Below are positions 1 through 4,784 of a stretch of 6,025 bases of DNA, piece by piece (within the stretch, counting starts at the first letter, position 1; every line of letters starts with the position of its first letter). Position numbers and translations under genes: made by a program. The stretch is from assembly GCA_018824925.1 (NCBI GenBank), contig JAHJFH010000094.1, forward strand, positions 1 to 6,025, given 5' to 3'. The DNA is from Thermoplasmatota archaeon. GTDB lineage: Archaea; Thermoplasmatota; E2; DHVEG-1. The notes beneath the pieces are model-generated. The model did no database searches. It was not told the DNA's origin and worked only from the letters and a program-made list of their open reading frames with translations.

Positions 1-3
1 GAG

Positions 4-537
4 CTAAGTGTAATCTACCCCCACACTAAAAAGCCACTGTAAAAAACCAAAAAAAACCACCAACACAACCAAAAAAGAAATACTATTCGATACCGTCAAT
101 GCACCAAATAACCCAAAACATACCACACCAGAACCTAGAATATATTCCATCCCCACAAATCGTTTACTCAACTTATTATACAACGTCATACACAAAAACC
201 CTACCAGCAACATAACAAACGAAAAAACGGAAAACAAAAAAAGTCCTGCAATCAACACACAAAGAACAAACGAAACACCAAAGACCAAAACCACAGTACG
301 TAAAGAGATGCAACCCGTACTCAATGGCCGATTCGCCACATACGTTGAATGCCTATCAACCTCCACATCATAATAATCATTCTGCACAAACGTAAAGATA
401 TGAGCAAGACAACCAATAACCAATAACAAAACCAAATTCATTAGACGAAACTCTGCATTCGCCATTGCACCAAACACCGGAGTCAAACCCAAAAATAACA
501 TACCATAAGGACGAAATAAAACCAGATACTGCTTCAT
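4..537 (-). CDS. UbiA-family prenyltransferase, C-terminally short (possible frameshift or pseudogene)
   Basis: UbiA enzymes are integral membrane proteins that move a polyprenyl group from its diphosphate to an acceptor; in archaea they serve ether-lipid, quinone or heme synthesis. The first Asp-rich motif, NDYYDVEVDR at residues 53-62, which binds Mg-diphosphate, is intact and is followed by NRPLSTG (69-75). About six membrane helices are visible (roughly 11-28, 30-52, 79-102, 103-121, 130-150, 153-173). The family usually has nine helices and about 280-300 residues. This frame ends with a TAG at 177 residues, just after helix 6, where the second Asp-rich motif should start, so the last third is missing. 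I chose the ATG at 537 because MKQYLVLFRPYG matches the usual UbiA N-terminus (YLxLxRP). The frame stays open upstream to an ATG at 630 and a GTG at 657, but those starts overlap a probable terminator. Family assignment is firm; substrate and activity are unknown. Confidence 0.8.
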   Translation of the reverse strand: MKQYLVLFRPYGMLFLGLTPVFGAMANAEFRLMNLVLLLVIGCLAHIFTFVQNDYYDVEVDRHSTYVANRPLSTGCISLRTVVLVFGVSFVLCVLIAGLFLFSVFSFVMLLVGFLCMTLYNKLSKRFVGMEYILGSGVVCFGLFGALTVSNSISFLVVLVVFFGFLQWLFSVGVDYT

Positions 538-630
538 AACCAACCACACCATACGCAACACCAACACTACCAATGAAACAGAACCGACATTAAAAACTCC
601 ATGTTCCACACACACCAGGACAGGCACCAT

Positions 631-655
631 AAAAAAAAGAAGGAGACGGTGTCTC
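631..655 (-). terminator. Hairpin plus T8 terminator of the lipoprotein gene
   Basis: Read on the minus strand, GAGAC-ACC-GTCTC (655 to 643) forms a 5-bp stem with a 3-base loop. It is followed by CTTC and eight Ts (638-631). It lies about 20 bases after the stop codon of the minus-strand lipoprotein gene and before the preferred UbiA start at 537. T-runs alone can stop archaeal RNA polymerase, so the hairpin may be incidental. The position argues that the two minus-strand genes are separate units, at least in part. Confidence 0.5.
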
Positions 656-675
656 ACCTGAGATGTCCTATTAAA

Positions 676-942
676 TTACCGTGTCGCTATCATACGTGGC
701 GATATCTCAAAATCAAACATGGTATGAAAAAACAGTACGTTACTAGCGTAATTAGGATTCATATATACCACAACCGGTATCTGTGCTAAAAAAGAAGCAT
801 TCGTTTCCATACCAAATTGCACAAATCCCTGTTTCTCAATAGTCTGCAGATATCCCACGTCCAGAGCAGCAACACAACCGGATCCATAAAGGACCACACC
901 AGACATAAGTACTAGGGTAACAATAGAAAAAAATTTTTTCAT
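676..942 (-). CDS. Short predicted secreted lipoprotein, unknown function
   Basis: I do not recognise this 88-residue protein. It starts MKKFF, followed by a hydrophobic stretch (about 4-19) and GSGC at 20-23. This resembles a signal peptide with a lipobox, with Cys23 as the lipid-modified residue, leaving a mature part of only about 66 residues. Cleavage by ordinary signal peptidase near VAA (24-26) is the alternative. The mature part has no Cys and no familiar motif; it is a mix of hydrophobic and polar residues ending ISPRMIATR. The frame is open upstream to a TTG at 969 and an ATG at 963, but the ATG at 942 gives the best signal peptide, and GTGAT just before it can pair with the 16S rRNA tail. 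It diverges from the membrane-protein gene at 1076. A real gene is likely because signal peptide, promoter-like box and terminator agree, but its role is open. Confidence 0.6.
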   Translation of the reverse strand: MKKFFSIVTLVLMSGVVLYGSGCVAALDVGYLQTIEKQGFVQFGMETNASFLAQIPVVVYMNPNYASNVLFFHTMFDFEISPRMIATR

Positions 943-969
943 AATCACAACAGTATAAAACATACTCAA

Positions 970-985
970 TAAATATTTAAAACTA
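970..985 (-). promoter_or_regulatory. Possible TATA-like box of the lipoprotein gene
   Basis: On the minus strand this AT-only stretch reads TTTTAAATATTTATT and lies about 30-40 bases before the chosen ATG at 942. An archaeal start of transcription about 25 bases downstream would give a short leader of about 10-15 bases. The surrounding DNA is AT-rich, so this is only a positional inference. Confidence 0.3.
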
Positions 986-1028
986 TGTATTCACAAAAAA
1001 AAAAATAGCCTTTTAAACTGGAAAACAT

Positions 1029-1040
1029 TAAAAAATAATA
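1029..1040 (+). promoter_or_regulatory. Possible TATA-like box of the four-helix membrane protein gene
   Basis: TTAAAAAATAAT lies about 40 bases before the ATG at 1076. Initiation about 25 bases downstream, near 1060, would just include the Shine-Dalgarno site at 1061-1067. A second AT-rich box, CTATATTA at 1043-1050, is also possible but would put the transcript start after the Shine-Dalgarno site. Confidence 0.3.
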
Positions 1041-1060
1041 CCCTATATTAACCATTAAAC

Positions 1061-1067
1061 AAAGGAG
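1061..1067 (+). promoter_or_regulatory. Shine-Dalgarno site AAAGGAG
   Basis: AAAGGAG lies eight bases before the ATG at 1076 and pairs well with the 3' end of archaeal 16S rRNA. It is the only textbook ribosome-binding site seen here. The metalloprotease, sirtuin, methyltransferase and DUF255 genes have none and look leaderless or nearly so. It fixes the start of the downstream gene. Confidence 0.75.
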
Positions 1068-1075
1068 ATTACCCT

Positions 1076-1450
1076 ATGTATAAATACCTAAAAATTAGTA
1101 GTTATGGCATTTTCATCTGGCTCATACCCTTCATCCTCTCATTTATCATCTTCCCCATCAGAGATAACAACCGCATCCTCTTCGAATCACTCATGCCCTT
1201 AATCCTCACCATCGTCGTTATGTTATTTACCATTCTTTACTTCACGAAACCTGCTACCACTTTTTTAAAAGATGGCCTCATTCTCGCCATCATATGGATC
1301 AGCATCAGTATCATACTTGACCTCATCATGTTCCTTCCAGAAACTACATGGCAGATGAGCATCAGCGACTATTTCATGGACATTGGAATTACCTATCTCA
1401 TCATTGGTATCATACCTCTTGGCATCGGCTATCTTCTAGAAAAAAAATGA
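1076..1450 (+). CDS. Conserved-looking four-helix membrane protein, unknown function
   Basis: This 124-residue protein is almost entirely membrane-embedded. Helices are predicted at about 8-27, 38-56, 66-86 and 101-121, with short loops and a basic tail (LEKK). Notable residues in or near the loops are the pattern FPIRDNNRILFE (26-37), the Asp82 after helix 3 core, and DYFMDIG (98-104) leading into helix 4. These look like the conserved points of small hypothetical membrane proteins found in archaea and some bacteria, but I cannot name a family and see no catalytic or transport signature. The start is fixed by the Shine-Dalgarno site at 1061-1067. The gene is 69 bases upstream of the metalloprotease on the same strand. 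That gap contains a promoter-like palindrome, so co-transcription is uncertain. It is certainly a protein gene from its length, ribosome site and clean helix pattern. Confidence 0.8.
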   Translation: MYKYLKISSYGIFIWLIPFILSFIIFPIRDNNRILFESLMPLILTIVVMLFTILYFTKPATTFLKDGLILAIIWISISIILDLIMFLPETTWQMSISDYFMDIGITYLIIGIIPLGIGYLLEKK

Positions 1451-1484
1451 ACCACTAGCCCTGTTCATAACATCACTCCACAAC

Positions 1485-1493
1485 CTTTATTAA
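1485..1493 (+). promoter_or_regulatory. TATA-like box of the metalloprotease gene
   Basis: CTTTATTAA is centred about 31 bases before the ATG at 1520. The predicted transcript start near 1515 would give an almost leaderless mRNA, consistent with the lack of a Shine-Dalgarno site before 1520. The box overlaps the left end of the palindrome at 1490-1503. A second candidate, TAAATATA at 1505-1511, is too close to the start codon unless translation begins later. Confidence 0.35.
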
Positions 1494-1503
1494 CACGTGT
1501 TAA
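1490..1503 (+). promoter_or_regulatory. Perfect 14-bp palindrome, possible operator
   Basis: TTAACACGTGTTAA is identical to its own reverse complement over all 14 bases. It sits between the membrane-protein stop (1450) and the metalloprotease start (1520). It overlaps or directly follows the TATA-like box, so a dimeric helix-turn-helix repressor bound here would block transcription of the metalloprotease gene. No regulator gene is visible in the window. A hairpin role is less likely because there is no loop and no T-run after it. Confidence 0.45.
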
Positions 1504-1519
1504 CTAAATATAGATCAAT

Positions 1520-2026
1520 ATGACCACCAACCCATTTACCGACGAAGTAAAAAACCAACTCATCACCACCTTCGAAAATATCAAACACATTGTACAAACC
1601 CATGAACACCGCTCCCGCGCCGGATTAATGCTCGGCCTACAAGAACTCGGCGCCACTCAACAAGGTTTCATCGGAGCCTACTTCCCCGTCTCCTCCAATA
1701 TCATCGTAATAAACAAAACACCCCTCAGAAGAATCATCGAAACCAAACCCGCACTCCTCCAACCCTATGGATTCCATGTCCTCCTCCATGAATATATCCA
1801 TTCCCTCGGATTCCTCGACGAACAAACAACCCAACAAAAAACCTATGAAATCAGTAAACACCACTTTGGGGAAAACCATATCATTACGCTATTCTCAACA
1901 GACATTAGACAATTCATCCCCAACCTCACCTACCCCATATATGGTTGGAAACCCCAGAACGCATTTCCACCCATTGAAATAATACAAGGATTTGACCGAT
2001 CACACACCGACTACTACATCACTTAG
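1520..2026 (+). CDS. Putative zinc metalloprotease with HExxHxxGxxD
   Basis: The 168-residue product carries HEYIHSLGFLDE at 90-101. This fits a zinc-binding HExxH helix: His90 and His94 as ligands, Glu91 as the catalytic base, a turn at Gly97 and Asp100 (or Glu101) as a likely third ligand. The HExxHxxGxxD spacing is that of some metzincins such as snapalysin. However, no methionine follows the motif, so the metzincin Met-turn is absent and the fold may differ. There is no signal peptide or membrane helix, so the protein should be cytoplasmic. Other striking segments are LGLQELGATQQGFIGAYFPV (38-57), NKTPLRR (65-71) and the C-terminal IIQGFDRS (154-161), which look like conserved motifs of an archaeal hypothetical family. 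No Shine-Dalgarno site precedes ATG 1520, so the mRNA is probably leaderless. It converges on the MCM-like gene. Protease activity and substrate are inferred only from the motif. Confidence 0.8.
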   Translation: MTTNPFTDEVKNQLITTFENIKHIVQTHEHRSRAGLMLGLQELGATQQGFIGAYFPVSSNIIVINKTPLRRIIETKPALLQPYGFHVLLHEYIHSLGFLDEQTTQQKTYEISKHHFGENHIITLFSTDIRQFIPNLTYPIYGWKPQNAFPPIEIIQGFDRSHTDYYIT

Positions 2027-2162
2027 AAATCAAAGAAACACATAAAATAATTTAATTACTGAATGAAGAACTAGTACATATTATCATAGAATGAATCACC
2101 CATATTGAAAAACAATACAGCAATAAAGAGAAACACACTGCGAACCATGGTTAACGCCTTAA

Positions 2163-2187
2163 AATTTTTTTTGAAAAAATTTTTTTC
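2163..2187. terminator. Bidirectional T-run/A-run terminator between convergent genes
   Basis: AATTTTTT (2163-2170), TTG and AAAAAATT (2174-2181) form an 8-bp AT-only stem. It continues into a T-run (2180-2186) on the plus strand, and the mirror-image A tract gives T-runs on the minus strand. It abuts the stop codon of the MCM-like gene (2188-2190) and lies 137 bases after the metalloprotease stop, so it could end both transcripts. The rest of the gap, 2027-2162, shows nothing else I can support. Confidence 0.55.
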
Positions 2188-3090
2188 CTATTCTATACTA
2201 CCCATAAAATTCTTTAAAATCGTATCCTTTAAATCAATAGCATACATGATATGCCGTTCTGAAATTTTACTACGTTCAAGTAACGCCAATGCATACGCAA
2301 TCCGCAGAATTGAGAACTCAAGACTTCGATACGACACACCCTCAATATTAGCATCGGTATTCAAAATATAGTCTTTAATTGCTTTTTTAATCGCTGGTTC
2401 ATCAACGGGATCTATCCGAGTACGAGCATTCTGTGCCCATTCCAGATATGCCTTCACAACTAACGAATAATCCTTTGCGTCTTTACCCATAAAACTATCA
2501 ATAATATCAGACACATACTCCGCACGCGCAATCCGAGACACCCGTGCTACCTTAAACGGGAAATCAAACCGATCAACCAACGGCTGCTGAATCTTCTGAA
2601 TATTATTACATGTAGCAATGACCCGAATCTCAGCTGAAAAAACCTGTCGATTTTTCCCCTTTGTAATAACATACTCACCCCCTTCCATAGCTTGTAGGAG
2701 ACCATTTTGATCCTCAACCGACATTTTATCCAACTCATCAACCAACAACACAGAACCATGTGATCGTGCTAATAATCCTGGATGAATTGTTTTCCCTCGG
2801 GCATCACCCACTAATCCTGTTTTAGACGTTAACTCAGAATTAACTAGTACGCCATTCATTTTCTGCTGCCACCAACTCAAGAACTCAGATTTACCGGTAC
2901 CTGGACCACCACATAACAAGATATGTAACCGCATTCGTAAATTTGGCCGATCTGTTGTCACACCCATTAAAAGCGCACATTTTCGAATGATATCCCATTG
3001 TGTACCAACCAAGTAGGGGCAGATATGTTTCGAAAAAAAATCTAGGGGGTTTTCCTTTGCTACTATCTGAAAATACTCTTCGGTATTCAT
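2188..3090 (-). CDS. Stand-alone MCM-like AAA+ ATPase lacking N-terminal DNA-binding domains
   Basis: The 300-residue protein is almost only the ATPase module of the MCM family. It shows Walker A GGPGTGKS (61-68), Walker B VLLVDE running into DELDKM (114-123; MCMs have DEFDKM), a sensor-1 segment VIATCNN (157-163) and an arginine-finger-like LVDRFD with Arg174 (MCM: SRFD). YVITKGKN (140-147) matches the presensor-1 hairpin with its lysine at 144. The C-terminal lid, SYRSLEFSILRIAYALALLE (253-272), corresponds to the MCM sensor-2 region with Arg256. GLVG (92-95) to PGLL (104-107) corresponds to the helix-2 insert and is shorter than in typical MCM. The OB-fold and zinc-ribbon N-terminal domains of replicative MCM (about 250 residues) are absent: only about 25 residues precede the first ATPase helix. 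There is also no C-terminal winged helix. It is therefore unlikely to be the replicative helicase. A regulatory, remodelling or MoxR/Mg-chelatase-like role is possible. ATG 3090 is the only sensible start. Confidence 0.88.
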   Translation of the reverse strand: MNTEEYFQIVAKENPLDFFSKHICPYLVGTQWDIIRKCALLMGVTTDRPNLRMRLHILLCGGPGTGKSEFLSWWQQKMNGVLVNSELTSKTGLVGDARGKTIHPGLLARSHGSVLLVDELDKMSVEDQNGLLQAMEGGEYVITKGKNRQVFSAEIRVIATCNNIQKIQQPLVDRFDFPFKVARVSRIARAEYVSDIIDSFMGKDAKDYSLVVKAYLEWAQNARTRIDPVDEPAIKKAIKDYILNTDANIEGVSYRSLEFSILRIAYALALLERSKISERHIMYAIDLKDTILKNFMGSIE

Positions 3091-3120
3091 AAATATGCTA
3101 ATAAAACAAATTCATCACGG

Positions 3121-3130
3121 GTATATTACT
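3121..3130 (-). promoter_or_regulatory. TATA-like box of the MCM-like gene
   Basis: On the minus strand this reads AGTAATATAC, centred about 35 bases before the ATG at 3090. Initiation about 25 bases downstream gives a leader of about 10 bases without a Shine-Dalgarno site. Together with the terminator at 3183-3206 it suggests that this gene is transcribed separately from the sirtuin gene upstream. Confidence 0.35.
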
Positions 3131-3182
3131 ATTGTTCACTAAATACTAGTTAAACCCCGCTCAATATTTGTTATTAAACATC

Positions 3183-3206
3183 AAAAAAAAAGACAATCTG
3201 ATTGTC
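3183..3206 (-). terminator. Intrinsic-type terminator of the sirtuin gene
   Basis: On the minus strand GACAAT-CAG-ATTGTC (3206 to 3192) forms a 6-bp stem with a 3-base loop, followed at once by nine Ts (3191-3183). The hairpin overlaps the TGA stop codon of the sirtuin gene (3207-3205). It is the clearest terminator in the window and separates the sirtuin and MCM-like transcripts. Confidence 0.75.
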
Positions 3207-3945
3207 ATTTAATTACCTGAGATAGCACCTTAGATACACCTTCATGAAAAACCAGATCCGCACATGAGTCTAAGGGTGTTGGATCAACATTTATAATCAC
3301 CAACCGGGCATTGTTTTTCTTTGCAAGAACCGGTAGCTGCGCAGCCGGATACACCACAAGCGAACTTCCCAAAACCAACAATAAATCACAAGTACTACAT
3401 ACAACCTTGGCAGCAGATAATGCATCTTGGGGAAGTGGTTCACCAAATAATACGGTAGCAGGTTTAAGATGACCACCACACTCGCATTTCGGTGGCAACT
3501 CATGCTCAAGTTTCTTAAAAATATCATCCATGGAATACTCATTGTCACAAACCATACATCGTATCTTTCTGGTTGTTCCATGAAGTTCAACAACATTTGA
3601 GCTACCAGCCATCTGATGCAATCCATCAATATTTTGGGTTATAACCCGAGAGATCTTCCCCTGTTTTTCTAATAATACTACCGTGTAATGAGCTTGATTT
3701 GGTCTTGCTTTTTTTATAATCGGATATCGTTCATCTCGAAAATACTGCCAATAATATGATGAATCCCGAAGAAACATCGTAATATTTGCATAAATATTTG
3801 GATCATATTTAGACCAGACACCACTAGCACCACGATAGGTAGGAATACCACTTTCAGACGATATACCCGCACCTGAAAAAACAACAATACTTTTTGAATC
3901 AGCAATCATATCGCTAAGCCTTTGATAATCCAAGGATTTCATCAT
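3205..3945 (-). CDS. cobB: Sir2-family NAD-dependent protein deacetylase (class U-like sirtuin)
   Basis: Sirtuins remove acetyl groups from lysines using NAD, giving nicotinamide and O-acetyl-ADP-ribose; known archaeal targets include the chromatin protein Alba. Counting from the ATG at 3945 (246 residues), the NAD-binding motif GAGISSESGIPTYRG is at 25-39 and TQNIDGLH at 103-110. The catalytic His122 lies in ELHG, and four zinc cysteines are in CMVC (130, 133) and CEC (154, 156). These are followed by LFGEPLPQDAL (166-176), GSSLVVYPAAQLP (193-205) and NVDPTP (219-224). All core residues are present and the length is normal. The YxxR pair of desuccinylating class III sirtuins is not evident. 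The segment RYPIIKKARPNQAH and the overall layout resemble Thermotoga Sir2, a class U enzyme. Two adjacent ATGs (3945, 3942) lie about 25 bases from a TATA-like box, so the mRNA is probably leaderless. The frame is open upstream only to a TTG at 3963. Confidence 0.95.
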   Translation of the reverse strand: MMKSLDYQRLSDMIADSKSIVVFSGAGISSESGIPTYRGASGVWSKYDPNIYANITMFLRDSSYYWQYFRDERYPIIKKARPNQAHYTVVLLEKQGKISRVITQNIDGLHQMAGSSNVVELHGTTRKIRCMVCDNEYSMDDIFKKLEHELPPKCECGGHLKPATVLFGEPLPQDALSAAKVVCSTCDLLLVLGSSLVVYPAAQLPVLAKKNNARLVIINVDPTPLDSCADLVFHEGVSKVLSQVIK

Positions 3946-3963
3946 AGAACTATTAAAAACCAA

Positions 3964-3973
3964 TAATTAATAA
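3964..3973 (-). promoter_or_regulatory. TATA-like box of the sirtuin gene
   Basis: TTATTAATTA on the minus strand is centred 24-27 bases before the paired ATGs at 3945 and 3942. This is the spacing expected for an archaeal leaderless transcript starting at or next to the start codon. It makes the upstream TTG at 3963 impossible as a start, since that codon would lie outside the transcript. Confidence 0.5.
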
Positions 3974-4020
3974 GCTATTGCACTCAATATCCGCAATAGA
4001 GAGAAAAAAAAACCAGTATC

Positions 4021-4028
4021 CATATACT
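4021..4028 (+). promoter_or_regulatory. TATA-like box of the methyltransferase gene
   Basis: CATATACT is centred about 26 bases before ATG 4051, the normal archaeal distance for a leaderless mRNA. A purine-rich tract with AAACC precedes it (4003-4014) and could act as the TFB-recognition element. No Shine-Dalgarno site is present. The sirtuin and methyltransferase promoters are divergent within a 105-base gap. Confidence 0.45.
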
Positions 4029-4050
4029 CTAAAAACAGAACGAAAACATT

Positions 4051-4686
4051 ATGCAGCAAAAAAACATTGAAAGAATTTATCAAAATATCCCAGTAACCAA
4101 GATCCCATGGAATTCTAACAAGCCTTCAAAGCATATCATCGATCTGGTAGAAAACAAAATCATTACACCCTGTAAAACCATCGATTTAGGATGCGGTACT
4201 GGCACCAATGCACTCTATCTAGCCAGCAAAGGATTTGATGTAACCGGCGTTGATTATTCACCAACCGCAATACGTATTGCAAAAAAAACAGCACTAAAGA
4301 AACAGATCAGATGCACGTTTTTCGTCACAGACATCATCTACGATGTATCAATACTTCCTGAAACATTTACATTTGCCTATGACTGGGCAGTCCTCCACCA
4401 TATAGGTCCACAACAAAGAAAAAAATATGTCCAAAAAGTGCATAACCTCCTAACTACAAATGGATTATATCTTTCGGTTTGCTTCAGCACGAAAGACCCA
4501 CATTTTGGAGGAACCAAAAAATACCGAAACACATCCCTTGGAACCCGTTTATATTTTTCATCAGAACATGAACTACGACAACTCTTCAAACCCTATTTTA
4601 CCATACAAGAACTGAAAACAATCAACATCCCAGGAATACCAACACCCCATATAACACACTATATATTAATGCACAAGAAAAAATAA
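4051..4686 (+). CDS. Class I SAM-dependent methyltransferase, substrate unknown
   Basis: This 211-residue protein transfers a methyl group from S-adenosylmethionine to an unidentified acceptor. Motif I, the glycine-rich SAM loop, is TIDLGCGTG at 43-51. The acidic residue that holds the ribose is Asp68 in VTGVDYS (64-70), another acidic position is Asp94 in FVTDI, and DWAVLHHI at 111-118 is the post-strand-4 motif. The opening IPWNSNKP (18-25), LDLGCGTG-like loop and GFDVTGVDYSPTAI (61-74) resemble the small TehB/thiopurine-methyltransferase-like group, which often act on small or toxic molecules, but this is not enough to assign a substrate. The second half, with FGGTKKYRN (152-160) and YFSSEHELRQLFKPYF (168-183), is a usual C-terminal strand/helix region. 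There are no membrane helices. It has its own leaderless promoter and is divergent from the sirtuin gene. The length is normal and nothing is broken. Confidence 0.92.
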   Translation: MQQKNIERIYQNIPVTKIPWNSNKPSKHIIDLVENKIITPCKTIDLGCGTGTNALYLASKGFDVTGVDYSPTAIRIAKKTALKKQIRCTFFVTDIIYDVSILPETFTFAYDWAVLHHIGPQQRKKYVQKVHNLLTTNGLYLSVCFSTKDPHFGGTKKYRNTSLGTRLYFSSEHELRQLFKPYFTIQELKTINIPGIPTPHITHYILMHKKK

Positions 4687-4691
4687 TTTTT
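4687..4691 (+). terminator. T5 run, weak terminator of the methyltransferase gene
   Basis: Five Ts directly follow the TAA stop codon (4684-4686) and then TCTCC. Archaeal polymerase can stop at short T-runs, but no hairpin precedes it, so termination here is probably partial at best. The inverted repeat at 4702-4739 could add to it. Confidence 0.3.
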
Positions 4692-4701
4692 CTCCCCACA
4701 C

Positions 4702-4739
4702 TCATATTCTATATCACTAAAAAAGAATTGAGAATATGA
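4702..4739. repeat. Inverted repeat with 9-base arms
   Basis: TCATATTCT (4702-4710) is matched by its exact reverse complement AGAATATGA (4731-4739) across a 20-base spacer. The right arm also overlaps a smaller one, GAAT-ATG-ATTC (4732-4742). It lies between the methyltransferase stop and the DUF255 promoter box. It could be an operator, part of a terminator stem, or chance in AT-rich DNA. Confidence 0.35.
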
Positions 4740-4747
4740 TTCAATAA

Positions 4748-4757
4748 TCTAATAAAA
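4748..4757 (+). promoter_or_regulatory. Possible TATA-like box of the DUF255 gene
   Basis: CTAATAAAAC is centred about 32 bases before ATG 4785. Initiation about 25 bases on would give a leader of under 10 bases, in keeping with the lack of a Shine-Dalgarno site. The inverted repeat at 4702-4739 lies directly upstream of it. Confidence 0.3.
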
Positions 4758-4784
4758 CACTTCTCATTTCTCACATGAAAAAAA

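Noticed and set aside
601..789. Plus-strand open frame of 62 codons over the UbiA/lipoprotein junction
   Set aside because: The product is a basic low-complexity string without motifs, and it is antisense to the signal-bearing minus-strand gene and the terminator.
1637..1879. Minus-strand open frame opposite the metalloprotease, acidic and Gly-rich product
   Set aside because: It is antisense to the HExxH gene; its odd composition is what the complement of C-rich third codon positions produces.
2105..2371. Plus-strand open frame crossing the terminator region into the MCM-like gene
   Set aside because: It overlaps the C-terminal lid of the ATPase antisense and begins in the convergent gap without promoter or ribosome site; the Lys/Phe-rich part comes from the T-run/A-run hairpin.
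2188..3090. Reading the ATPase as the replicative MCM helicase
   Set aside because: The protein lacks the N-terminal OB-fold and zinc ribbon needed for DNA binding and double-hexamer formation, and there is no room upstream because the sirtuin terminator and gene lie there.
4051..4686. Methyltransferase as part of a restriction-modification or defence system
   Set aside because: It has no DNA-methylase catalytic motif such as NPPY/DPPY or PC, and no nuclease gene is adjacent.
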